Origin: Oscillospiraceae bacterium | GTDB lineage: Bacteria; Bacillota; Clostridia; Oscillospirales; Oscillospiraceae | Assembly (NCBI GenBank): GCA_028705905.1 | Contig: JAQWCP010000034.1 | Span: forward strand, 1-9,611 | Direction: 5' to 3' | DNA length: 9,611 bases | Part shown: positions 1 to 6,659 of the stretch, piece by piece | How the letters are laid out: every line of letters begins with the position of its first letter | Position numbering within the stretch: the stretch's first letter is position 1 | Translations under genes and position numbers: made by a program | Notes under the pieces: model-generated | What the model saw: only the letters and a program-made list of their open reading frames with translations | The model's database searches: none | Told to the model about the DNA's origin: nothing

Positions 1-1
1 G

Positions 2-139
2 ATAACTTTGGCAAAGCAAGGGATGAAGCGCCCTGAAGTGACGCATACAAAGCCACGGAATGAAAAACCTGCCGTACCAGAGCTTCAAGGCGCTGCAAAG
101 CGTACCAAAAATAAAGCTAAACCCATAACTGAAAAGTAG
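2..139 (+). CDS. C-terminal fragment of an unidentified lysine-rich protein (5' end outside window)
   Basis: An open frame enters from the left edge in frame 2 and stops at TAG 137-139, giving 45 residues that end in PITEK. The fragment is very basic and rich in Lys, Pro, Arg and Glu, with no hydrophobic segment, which fits a disordered C-terminal tail. The stop is followed seven bases later by a clear intrinsic terminator, which supports a real gene end. I do not recognise the family. The low-complexity tail gives no domain, so no function is proposed. Confidence 0.5.
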   Translation: MTLAKQGMKRPEVTHTKPRNEKPAVPELQGAAKRTKNKAKPITEK

Positions 140-145
140 CGATTT

Positions 146-180
146 GGCGGCTTGGTATACCGAGCCGCCTTTCTGTTTTA
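146..180 (+). terminator. Intrinsic terminator of the left-edge gene
   Basis: A 10-bp stem (146-155 pairing with 160-169, one G-U pair) has a TATA tetraloop and is followed by the T-rich run 170-179. It lies directly after the stop at 139. Confidence 0.85.
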
Positions 181-334
181 AATCCGTCTTTGTATCGTTC
201 CAATGATGAAGCAGAAGGGAATCCTATAGCGCATATCGTCTCTTTTTCATGTTTTTCCCAGGTTTTGAGCAATTTGATCGGCATCACAAATCAGCCAGAA
301 TGATTTACCAATCGTATTTGAAAAACAAATACAG
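181..334. other. Intergenic stretch without recognised content
   Basis: No reading frame with a ribosome binding site, no strong hairpin and no repeat was seen between the terminator at 180 and the Rrf2 promoter at 335. Confidence 0.5.
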
Positions 335-363
335 TTGAAATACTATAAACCTTATGGTATAAT
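335..363 (+). promoter_or_regulatory. Sigma-A type promoter of the Rrf2 gene
   Basis: TTGAAA (335-340) and TATAAT (358-363) are separated by exactly 17 bases. The start codon lies 28 bases downstream of the -10 box, after a GGAGGG ribosome binding site (381-386). Confidence 0.85.
340..360. promoter_or_regulatory. Candidate Rrf2 operator (imperfect palindrome within the promoter)
   Basis: The arms at 340-348 and 352-360 (ATACTATAA and TTATGGTAT) match at 8 of 9 positions around a 3-base centre. The palindrome fills the spacer and overlaps both promoter boxes, which suits repression by blocking RNA polymerase. Rrf2 proteins bind as dimers and often control their own gene, so autoregulation is the natural inference. 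I have not matched it to a known Rrf2 consensus. Confidence 0.5.
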
Positions 364-391
364 GGGTTAATCAAAAAACGGAGGGACAGCC

Positions 392-823
392 ATGATGGTG
401 TCAACAAAAGGGCGCTATGCGCTTCGTGTGATGGTAGACTTAGCGGAGCACCAGTTGGACGGATATATTCCGCTGAAGGAGATTGCGAACCGTCAGAAAA
501 TTTCGGGAAAATATTTAGAGGCGATCTTGAAGGTGCTGGTGCGGGAGCGGCTGCTCATTGGGCTTCGGGGGAAAGGCGGCGGCTATCGGCTGAGCAAGCC
601 GCCGGAGCAATATACAGTGGGGAGCATCCTGCGATTAACAGAGGGCAGCCTGGCGCCGGTCGCCTGCCTGGGCCCCCATGCCGACCAGTGTTCCCGCTCA
701 TCCGGCTGCCGCACACTGCCCATGTGGAAGAAATTCCATCAGGTCGTCGATGAATTCTTCGATGGTTATACGATCGCAGATTTGATGGGGTCAGATCAGC
801 CGGGGAACGACTATGGCATTTGA
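392..823 (+). CDS. Rrf2 family transcriptional regulator (IscR/CymR-like)
   Basis: The product is a 143-residue cytoplasmic DNA-binding protein of usual Rrf2 length. The N-terminus (MVSTKGRYALRVMVDLAEH) and the winged-helix stretch at about residues 24-70 (IPLKEIANRQKIS, YLEAILKVL, then the wing GLRGKGGGYRLSKP) are typical of the family. Cys92, Cys100 and Cys106 sit where IscR-type members hold an [Fe-S] cluster, so a redox or iron-sulfur sensor is plausible; CymR-type members without a cluster exist as well. The start is ATG at 392 or the next codon, ATG 395; the GGAGGG six bases upstream of 392 fits either. No iscS, cysteine-synthesis or other usual Rrf2 target lies beside it, so the regulon cannot be read from context. 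The stop lies just before a shared convergent terminator. Confidence 0.93.
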   Translation: MMVSTKGRYALRVMVDLAEHQLDGYIPLKEIANRQKISGKYLEAILKVLVRERLLIGLRGKGGGYRLSKPPEQYTVGSILRLTEGSLAPVACLGPHADQCSRSSGCRTLPMWKKFHQVVDEFFDGYTIADLMGSDQPGNDYGI

Positions 824-846
824 CTCATTGCACCGCCAAAGGCAAA

Positions 847-884
847 AAGGGTTCCGCGCAGAGCCTGCTCTGCGCGGAACCTTT
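847..884. terminator. Bidirectional terminator between the Rrf2 gene and the convergent membrane-protein gene
   Basis: A 13-bp perfect GC-rich stem (851-863 with 868-880) is extended by further pairs on both sides. On the minus strand it is followed by a run of five T (848-844), and on the plus strand by a short T run (882-884). The minus-strand side is the stronger one, so it mainly serves the gene at 903-1313. Confidence 0.85.
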
Positions 885-902
885 AACGCATGTATTCTCG
901 TT

Positions 903-1313
903 TCACCCGCAGCGCATCTTCTTGCGATAAAGCCACGCACAGCCGACGATCTGCACGATGCCGGCCACCACCAGAAGCCCGGCGATGGCGATGCTAAAGT
1001 CAGTAGGCGTTGCAAAGGAAAAAACAGACCCAATGGAAAGCGCGGAAGAAAGCGCCGCAAGCACCCAAAGCTCTATGTTCCGGGTTTCACATCGGGGCTT
1101 CCACCCGTTCCACAGGCTGGTTAACAGCCATGCCACAGCGAAGAGAAACGTCCCCATCGGCGCCACATGCCCAAATGCAACCAGCCCCAGAAAATAATAA
1201 GGATGATAAGAAAACGTCAATGATCCAATGCTCGGGCAGGCCATCAAAACAACGGCTGCCAGGATGAGAACACAGCTCCCAAGCAAAAGGAGCCTTTTTT
1301 TGTTTTGCTGCAT
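903..1313 (-). CDS. Small four-helix integral membrane protein of unknown function
   Basis: The 136-residue protein has a basic N-terminus (QQNKKR) and four clear hydrophobic segments, at about residues 7-28, 39-67, 80-100 and 107-128, and ends with a basic tail (YRKKMRCG). This predicts four membrane helices with little outside the membrane. The ATG at 1313 is preceded by GAGGT eight bases upstream. The gene ends about 20 bases before a strong terminator. I do not recognise the family, and no neighbour suggests a role. A palindrome at 1337-1357 lies just upstream and may be an operator. Confidence 0.75.
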   Translation of the reverse strand: MQQNKKRLLLLGSCVLILAAVVLMACPSIGSLTFSYHPYYFLGLVAFGHVAPMGTFLFAVAWLLTSLWNGWKPRCETRNIELWVLAALSSALSIGSVFSFATPTDFSIAIAGLLVVAGIVQIVGCAWLYRKKMRCG

Positions 1314-1336
1314 ATTGTTACCTCATGAAATAATAA

Positions 1337-1357
1337 AAAATGTAAATTCGACATTTT
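1337..1357. promoter_or_regulatory. Perfect 7-bp inverted repeat upstream of the membrane-protein gene
   Basis: AAAATGT (1337-1343) and ACATTTT (1351-1357) flank a 7-base AT-rich centre, 24 bases before the start at 1313. The position suits an operator, but the site also overlaps the ancestral end of the peptidase-like gene. No regulator can be assigned, and no good -35/-10 pair was found beside it. Confidence 0.3.
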
Positions 1358-2620
1358 AGCTTTTGATATAACAACCGCCGCCCCATACGCCGGCAACAAC
1401 CACTTTAGAGTAATTTTCCCCTCCAAAATGAGTCACATTAAGCTTACAATATATTCCTGGTCGGTTGAATAGCCGTATACTGTCACAGCATGGTCAACCT
1501 TGTCAGCAGTACTGCCCTCCACCTTCAAATCTCCGAATAAGATATAGGGCCGGTTATAGTTTCGTAAATAGTTTCGAACAGATGTTGAAGGCTGTAACAA
1601 TTCATATCCGTGGGAAAGGGTAAGCCCTCTGGAAGCACAATAACTGGAAATCGTATTGTGGATCGTCCAAGGATAGGAATCAAAGTCTCCTTTCACCCAT
1701 GTTCTATCATGCCCTGTTCCTGAATGCCATCTCCAGAGATTGTAGCTGAGAGATTTTCCGTCTTTGGGATTATTTGGGTTTCCTATATAGTAATAAAGTC
1801 CTCCAGAGGAAGCAGTATAAGGTAGCCCAGTGGAATTATTATACGTCACAAAATTAGTATTGACAGCCTTCTTCAGCCAAAGAAGAACAATACTTGTCGC
1901 AACATAGCCGCACGCCCCTTTGGGAACACTAATATTTCCCATTTTACTGTTGGTTGTCAAACTGGAAATCTGGTTTGCATATGGTATATATGCATATGTG
2001 GTTGCTGCGGCTGCTTGCGTTTGGTAGGCGGCCGTTTTTGCACTTGTCCCATTTTTTACATATTCCACAACGGTATCATTTGATTCTGCAAGGAACGCAG
2101 CATTGGCTTTCTGCGATGTCTTTGCAAAGTCAGCTTTGCTGAAAGCCGGATATTTTTCATCAATTACTGTATGTACAAAATAACCATCCTGGAGAACATA
2201 GTACTGTGTCGGGCCCCCATAATACAAGTTATCGCCTTCATACCCAGAATAGGGAGAAGGGCTCAACGGAGAATAGTCAACAAAGTTCCCGGACCCATTA
2301 TGATAAATAAAATACCCTGTGGGGGCGGTTTCGACTACGGTGTAAATATTGCCTGCGAAGTCTCTTGCTACTTTAATTGCAGCTGTTTTTCGCGATGTAT
2401 CAATATCAAATGCTTTTGTAGCATTGGAGACCATATCGTTAATGACTGTATTTAGTCTGACCGCTTGTTCTTTTGATATGTTATTGGCGCTCAGGGTTGC
2501 CGCGATCTCCTGGCTAAAATCATCGGTTGCTTTTACCTTGCTTCCTTCTGCTGCAACGGCTACAATTGACAAACAAAGAATGGCCACAAGAAAAACCGCC
2601 GTTCTTCTAATATGTCACAT
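1356..2620 (-). pseudogene. Decayed secreted C39-like cysteine peptidase gene (stop at codon 2 and 3' frameshift)
   Basis: The intact core, read from GTG 2587 to TGA 1433, is 384 codons. Its second half resembles C39-like/papain-fold peptidases. PYANQ leads to a GACGYVATSIVLLWL segment with the likely nucleophile Cys226, and DHAVTVYGY carries the likely catalytic His366. The first 190 residues form a secreted N-terminal region that I cannot name. The ideal start is ATG 2620-2618, six bases after GGAG, but the very next codon is TGA (2617-2615). Reading on in the same frame gives HIRRTAVFLVAILCLSIVA, a classic signal peptide, so the ATG is the ancestral start. Starting at GTG 2587 would lose the basic n-region, and that GTG has no ribosome binding site. 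At the 3' end the frame breaks after EYIVSL; a one-base shift continues as NVTHFGGENYSKVVVAG and ends in GGGCYIKS with a stop at 1358-1356. Two independent lesions suggest a pseudogene. Sequencing error at either site is the main alternative. Confidence 0.75.
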
Positions 2621-2632
2621 GATAAACTCCTT
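2620..2632 (-). promoter_or_regulatory. Ribosome binding site pointing to an ATG-TGA start-stop
   Basis: AAGGAG (2632-2627) lies six bases before ATG 2620-2618, which is followed at once by TGA. This site decides the ancestral start of the peptidase-like gene. As it stands, it would load ribosomes on a one-codon frame. Confidence 0.7.
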
Positions 2633-2800
2633 TCCTATTCAAAGGCATCTTTTCTAGTCAGAAATCTTTCCAATTTTCTCTTTGTACTTGTGCTTAATCG
2701 CCATTGTCTTTATCGTACATACCTCCTTTTTTACTTAATACGTTTCCTTCTCCTTTCATCACAAGTAATATCTGGATAATAATTCCAAATATCTATTGCG

Positions 2801-2829
2801 ATCGTACCATATATTTCCCATTCCGTCAA
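2801..2829 (-). promoter_or_regulatory. Promoter of the peptidase-like pseudogene
   Basis: On the minus strand TTGACG (2829-2824) and TACGAT (2806-2801) are 17 bases apart. Transcription would begin near 2794 and give a leader of about 175 bases before the ATG at 2620. The leader contains two further GGAG-type motifs (near 2755-2748 and 2726-2722) that do not serve a convincing gene. Confidence 0.65.
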
Positions 2830-2876
2830 CCGCATTTTGTTGAAATTTCACAATATCAGCCCTGCGATGCAAACGA

Positions 2877-2912
2877 AAAGCCCTCATAGAGATGACTCTC
2901 TATGAGGGCTTT
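2877..2912. terminator. Bidirectional terminator downstream of the Cys-rich gene
   Basis: A perfect 16-bp stem (2877-2892 with 2897-2912) has a 4-base loop. Its own A-rich and T-rich ends and a short T-containing tail on the minus side support termination. Lying 85 bases after the stop of the 41-residue gene, it closes that minus-strand unit before the next promoter at 2829. Confidence 0.85.
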
Positions 2913-2997
2913 CTCCGCACCGAAATGAAACCTTATCAGTTGCATTTTTACCTACGGAGCTTACCCCGCATGGCACTGGCATTTGTATTCGATGCAA

Positions 2998-3123
2998 CTA
3001 GCAGCCACAGCTGCTCCCGCTGCTACAGTTACCACCTAAACCGCCGCAGCCAAACAGGATAATCAGGATGATGATAATCCACAGGCAGCTACTGCCGCCC
3101 CAACCATTATTACAGCAACCCAT
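2998..3123 (-). CDS. 41-residue Cys/Gly-rich single-helix membrane peptide
   Basis: The frame runs from ATG 3123 to TAG 2998. The protein begins MGCCNNGWGGSSCLW, continues with a strongly hydrophobic run of Ile and Leu (residues 14-24), and ends in Gly/Ser/Cys-rich sequence (GNCSSGSSCGC). It has seven cysteines, at positions 3, 4, 13, 26, 33, 39 and 41. GGAGG lies 10 bases upstream of the ATG. The layout resembles the tiny YjcZ-like or 'high-cysteine' proteins annotated in many gut Clostridia, whose role is not established. Clustered cysteines could bind metal or form disulfides at the membrane or spore surface, but that is inference. It is followed by a strong terminator and may be transcribed alone from 3178-3207 or by read-through from the gene upstream. 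Confidence 0.8.
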   Translation of the reverse strand: MGCCNNGWGGSSCLWIIIILIILFGCGGLGGNCSSGSSCGC

Positions 3124-3177
3124 GTGTGCTGAACCTCCTGTTAATATGTTTGAAACCGTTTTTTTAGGTCTCAATCC

Positions 3178-3207
3178 ATTTTATGTGGTTCGCCACAAGA
3201 GGTGCAA
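3178..3207 (-). promoter_or_regulatory. Possible promoter of the Cys-rich gene
   Basis: On the minus strand TTGCAC (3207-3202) and TAAAAT (3183-3178) are 18 bases apart, placing a start about 45 bases before the ATG at 3123. The match is moderate, and a sporulation sigma factor cannot be excluded. Confidence 0.4.
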
Positions 3208-3227
3208 CAGAACTGGAAATTTATTGC

Positions 3228-4367
3228 TTATAGAATCCGATTGCTGGTAACAGCAGACATGATCCGTTCTACTTGCGCCGCATAAAGCGCTCCTTTGGCA
3301 CCGAGATATGCCAAAAGGGTATCTCCTGCCTTTCTCTGAGCAAGCAAACCATAATAGGACAGATATGCCATTTGCGCACGGTAGAACGGCTGTTCGGCAA
3401 GCATCTTTCGTTCCCCCTCTGTAATGACGCCCATCGCCTTTGCCTTCTCCAGCGACGTATCCCATCTGAATTCTCCGTCTGCATCTCGATACCCCAAGGC
3501 ACGGAGTAAAAAGGTAACATACTCTTTTGCACCGATCTCTTGATACGTACCAAACGCCGTCTTTGATACGCCGGTGGTGTATCCTTTTTCATAGGCGTAG
3601 GCCACATATCCATTACACCAGGCGGGCACATCGGTAAAGGGGTGCGTCGTTTTACAGGAGATGGCCGCTTCTTCCTGACCCAACATACGGAGAAACATGA
3701 TCAGTCCCTCGATTCGGTTGGCCTTATCTTCTAAGGCATACCCGGAGCCGATGGATAAATCTTTCCCTTTGAACAAACCCATCTGCTGTAAAGCGGCGGC
3801 CAATTGATTGTAGTCTGTTTGTGTGCTTTTCTTCAACGTATAGTAGCCATCCACAGAGACCACCGCCGTATCAGACTGCACAACAAAGCTGGGTTTGGCG
3901 TTCTCCCCTGTCAGGTACCGCTGCTGAAGCGCAAGCTCTGCACCGCTTGGCACGGTTTTTCCGGCCGTCACATCAATGAGCGCCCCACCGGAAAAAGAGA
4001 CAGACAGTTTGCCCGCCCACAGGATGACCCCCATTCCTGTCATACCGGAGATGATATCACCTTTTTTCAGCCGCATCTCTAAAAATCCATCCGCATACAA
4101 GTACCCCTTCGTACCAGATGCTGTGGAACCAGCGGCTCCACCAGAAGCGGCCGCTGTTTCCAAATAATCCAGCGCCCCTCTATACACCTCGTCGCCCACC
4201 TGGTCAATTTTCTCCTGCGCAGTATGAAGGACAGAAGTCAGATATGTACCATTCAAATAATTCAGTGAAATCAGAGGGTCCGACGCTGAACCGCCCAGCA
4301 CCACAGCAAGCGCAGTTGCCCCAAGACACCCTGCTGCCAAGAGCAAACTCAGAAGCCTTTTTTTCAT
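3228..4367 (-). CDS. Exported protein with C-terminal S-layer-homology-like region
   Basis: The 379-residue protein starts at ATG 4367, preceded by AAAGGA at a suitable distance. An upstream in-frame TTG (4409) lies inside a strong hairpin and is less likely. Residues 1-28 form a signal peptide (MKKRLLSLLLAAGCLGATAL). Residues about 30-200 are a secreted region with a Gly/Ala/Ser linker near 73-86. Residues about 210-310 show S-layer-homology features: RIEGLIMFLRMLG, HPFTDVPAWCNGYVAYAYEKG and KEYVTFLLRALGY. These match the 'pF-DVp-W---yv-yAy--G' and 'RALGY' pattern common in Clostridia. SLH domains usually bind pyruvylated wall polymers and are often found in threes; here only about one and a half units are recognisable, so wall anchoring may be weak. 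The gene lies 80 bases after thrS on the same strand, but a large hairpin separates them. Confidence 0.8.
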   Translation of the reverse strand: MKKRLLSLLLAAGCLGATALAVVLGGSASDPLISLNYLNGTYLTSVLHTAQEKIDQVGDEVYRGALDYLETAAASGGAAGSTASGTKGYLYADGFLEMRLKKGDIISGMTGMGVILWAGKLSVSFSGGALIDVTAGKTVPSGAELALQQRYLTGENAKPSFVVQSDTAVVSVDGYYTLKKSTQTDYNQLAAALQQMGLFKGKDLSIGSGYALEDKANRIEGLIMFLRMLGQEEAAISCKTTHPFTDVPAWCNGYVAYAYEKGYTTGVSKTAFGTYQEIGAKEYVTFLLRALGYRDADGEFRWDTSLEKAKAMGVITEGERKMLAEQPFYRAQMAYLSYYGLLAQRKAGDTLLAYLGAKGALYAAQVERIMSAVTSNRIL

Positions 4368-4389
4368 CTCTGGTTCCTTTCTCTTTGGA

Positions 4390-4433
4390 GGAGCGGGTTG
4401 GGCCGCCAACGAGGAGGCGGCCCCATCCGCTCC
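4390..4433 (-). other. Strong 18-bp hairpin without a T-run between thrS and the S-layer-homology gene
   Basis: Positions 4390-4407 pair with 4416-4433, with one mismatch and one G-U pair, around an 8-base loop. The stem is almost all G-C. No T-tract follows in either direction, so it is not a textbook terminator. It could be an inefficient terminator, an RNA-processing site, or a stabiliser of the thrS 3' end. Confidence 0.6.
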
Positions 4434-4446
4434 ATTTCAACCATTC

Positions 4447-6351
4447 CTATGCTTTTTGCTCTACTTCCAGTTTTAATTTCTCCACGAATTCCTCCGTGGT
4501 CATCAGCCCCAGATCTCCGCCGCTTCTAGACCGGATCGCCAGCGTACCCGCTGCCGCCTCTTTGTCACCCAGAACGATCATATAAGGCACTTTTTGCATC
4601 TGGGCCTCTCGAATCTTGTATCCAATCTTCTCATTCCGGTGATCTGTTTCCACCCGGAATCCCGCTTGTGTGAGAGTTTCCGCTACTTGATCAGCATAAT
4701 CCGCCGTCCGATCGGTAATGGGTAAAACTGTCACTTGCACCGGTGCAAGCCAAGATGGAAATGCGCCGGCATAATGCTCAATTAAAATGCCAATAAATCG
4801 CTCAATGCTGCCAAAAGCCACCCGATGAATCATAACGGGGCGGTGTTTTTCGCCATCAGAGCCGATATAGGTGAGGTCAAACCGCTCCGGCATCTGAAAG
4901 TCTAGCTGGATGGTGCCACACTGCCAGGTTCTTCCGATGGAGTCCTCCAAGTGGAAATCAATTTTGGGGCCATAGAACGCGCCGTCGCCCGGGTTTACAA
5001 TATAGTCCATTCCCCGGTCTTCCATCACCTGACGCAACGCGCCTTCTGACAAGCAGCGCATTTCTTCCGAGCCGATGAAATCATCCGGGCAGGTGGAAAG
5101 CTCCACATGATATTTGAAGCCGAAGACTTTATAGATGCTGTCGATCAACTCGATGACTCCGGCAATTTCCCCCGGAATTTGCTCCGGTGTCATAAAGATG
5201 TGGGCATCGTCCTGGGTAAAGCTGCGAACGCGGAACAGGCCGTGCAGCGCGCCGGACAGTTCGTGGCGATGCACCTGACCCAGCTCTGCCATGCGGCGGG
5301 GCAGATCGCGGTATGACCAAGGCTTTCTCTTGTAGGCCAGCATACCGCCAGGACAATTCATGGGCTTGATGGCATATCCTTCCCCATCAATCTGGGTAAA
5401 GTACATGTTTTCTTTATAATGATCCCAGTGCCCGCTGCGATGCCACAGCTCTTCATTCAAGATCAGCGGGGTGCGGATTTCTTCATACCCCCATTTTGCA
5501 TGCACTTCTCGCCAAAACGCCTCCAATTGATTCCGCAGGATCATGCCTTTTGGAAAGAAGAACGGAAATCCGGGGCCTTCGTCCATCAGGGCAAACAAAT
5601 CCAGCTCTCGTCCCAGTTTTCGGTGGTCTCTTTTCTTTGCTTCCTCCATCCGGGTAAGATATTCTTCCAGATCGGCCTTCTTTAAAAACGCCGTCCCATA
5701 AATTCTCTGGAGCATCTTCCGATTGGAGTCACCACGCCAATAGGCCCCTGTACAGGAAGTCAGCTTTAACGCCTTAATTTTCCCCGTTGCCGGCACATGA
5801 GGGCCAGCACAAAGGTCCACAAACTCTCCCTGCTGATAGAAAGAGATGACAGCGTCCTTTGGCAAATCTTGAATCAATTCCACTTTGTATGGCTCGTTGT
5901 GCTCTTCCATGAAGCGCAGTGCCTCTTCCCGTGGCAGATCGAATTGGGTCAGCTTTAAATTTTCTTTGACAATTTTTTTCATTTCGGCTTCTAATTGCTC
6001 CAGATCCTCCGGAACAAACACATGGTCACAATCGATATCATAATAAAAGCCGTCTTTGATGGAGGGGCCAATGGCCAACTTCGCATCTGGATACAAACGC
6101 TTCACCGCCTGGGCCAGCACATGAGACGCTGTATGCCGCAGGGCATCTTTCCCCGCCTGATCTTCCCATGTCAAAATCGAGATGGTGCAGTCATGTTCCA
6201 CGGGGAGCATCAGGCTCTTGGGTATGCCGTCCACCTCACAGGCCAAAGCGACCCGCGCCAGCCCGCTGCTGATGGACTCTGCCACTTCCAGTCCTGTTAC
6301 GCCCACCTCCCGCTCCATCACGGTACCGTCCTTTAACGTCAGTTGAATCAT
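4447..6351 (-). CDS. thrS: Threonyl-tRNA synthetase
   Basis: This cytoplasmic enzyme joins threonine to tRNAThr using ATP. The 634 residues match the bacterial family length. In order they hold a TGS domain (1-60), an editing domain with HTASH (His73, His77) and CAGPH (Cys181, His185), the class II catalytic core (about 240-535), and an anticodon-binding domain (about 540-634). The zinc and threonine site is intact: Cys333 in MNCPGG, His384 in DDAHIF and His509 in MIHR. Motif 2 is LHGLFRVRSFTQDD and motif 3 ends GSIERF. The frame extends 41 codons further upstream, but that part is the T-box and terminator. The start is therefore ATG 6351 (MIQLTLKDGT), preceded by AAGGAAG and GGAG. Expression should be switched on by uncharged tRNAThr. 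Confidence 0.98.
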   Translation of the reverse strand: MIQLTLKDGTVMEREVGVTGLEVAESISSGLARVALACEVDGIPKSLMLPVEHDCTISILTWEDQAGKDALRHTASHVLAQAVKRLYPDAKLAIGPSIKDGFYYDIDCDHVFVPEDLEQLEAEMKKIVKENLKLTQFDLPREEALRFMEEHNEPYKVELIQDLPKDAVISFYQQGEFVDLCAGPHVPATGKIKALKLTSCTGAYWRGDSNRKMLQRIYGTAFLKKADLEEYLTRMEEAKKRDHRKLGRELDLFALMDEGPGFPFFFPKGMILRNQLEAFWREVHAKWGYEEIRTPLILNEELWHRSGHWDHYKENMYFTQIDGEGYAIKPMNCPGGMLAYKRKPWSYRDLPRRMAELGQVHRHELSGALHGLFRVRSFTQDDAHIFMTPEQIPGEIAGVIELIDSIYKVFGFKYHVELSTCPDDFIGSEEMRCLSEGALRQVMEDRGMDYIVNPGDGAFYGPKIDFHLEDSIGRTWQCGTIQLDFQMPERFDLTYIGSDGEKHRPVMIHRVAFGSIERFIGILIEHYAGAFPSWLAPVQVTVLPITDRTADYADQVAETLTQAGFRVETDHRNEKIGYKIREAQMQKVPYMIVLGDKEAAAGTLAIRSRSGGDLGLMTTEEFVEKLKLEVEQKA

Positions 6352-6383
6352 GTTCTCCGTTCTTCCTTTCTTTACTAAGGGGT

Positions 6384-6418
6384 AAAAAAACTCACCCCTG
6401 AATTTCTTCAGGGGTGAG
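6384..6418 (-). terminator. T-box regulated intrinsic terminator
   Basis: A 12-bp perfect stem (6418-6407 with 6402-6391) has a GAAA loop and is followed by seven T (6390-6384). It is the off-state structure of the thrS leader, ending 32 bases before the start codon. Confidence 0.95.
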
Positions 6419-6631
6419 ATAAAATCCCATGGTTCCACCCTGCTTGAAGCCAAAACAGTTGGCCCCCGCTTCATTTGGCTATAACGGGCGTACCCGGCCC
6501 GGTCTACTACGCTCCGGCGGTTCGGCGGGCGGCTCTAGGGTGGTGGCAATATACAATCCTTTGCAAAGGACGTTCCAGCCAAGCGTCCTTCTCTCTGCGC
6601 ATTTTCCTGTATTTACGTCCCTATCATTGCC
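6384..6631 (-). ncRNA. T-box riboswitch (threonine, specifier ACC) of thrS
   Basis: Stem I folds in the canonical way. GGC (6631-6629) pairs with GCC (6533-6531). Below the specifier loop, TAGGG (6623-6619) pairs with CCCTA (6540-6536), with TGA/GA kink-turn bases next to it. Above the loop, ATACA (6612-6608) pairs with TGTAT (6555-6551). The conserved AGAGAG (6596-6591) and an apical helix 6590-6584/6572-6566 follow. The specifier loop's 3' side carries ACC (6544-6542) followed by A, a threonine codon. The T-box motif AGGGTGGAACC is at 6441-6431. CAGGG (6442-6438) can pair with CCCTG (6413-6409) to form the antiterminator, which competes with the terminator at 6418-6384. TGGA (6437-6434) would pair with a tRNA 3' end UCCA, predicting U73 in this tRNAThr. 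Confidence 0.95.
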
Positions 6632-6659
6632 TTTTCGTTCATTGATATTAATATGATTC

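Noticed and set aside
1244..1426. 60-residue minus-strand frame starting at 1426
   Set aside because: It overlaps the start of the membrane-protein gene, and the part nearest the peptidase pseudogene is better explained as the frameshifted tail of that gene in another frame.
2694..2759. 21-codon frame with KKGGMYDK resembling a double-glycine leader peptide
   Set aside because: The GG is encoded by an AAAGGAGG ribosome-binding-like sequence, the frame has no ribosome binding site of its own, and there is no typical leader pattern or transporter nearby. Kept only as a low-interest note.
4368..4409. 14-codon upstream extension of the S-layer-homology gene from a TTG start
   Set aside because: It would start inside the strong hairpin without a ribosome binding site, and would put a proline-rich charged stretch before a normal signal peptide beginning MKKRLL.
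6352..6474. 41-codon N-terminal extension of thrS
   Set aside because: This stretch is the T-box motif, antiterminator and terminator. ATG 6351 has the ribosome binding site and matches the usual ThrS N-terminus.
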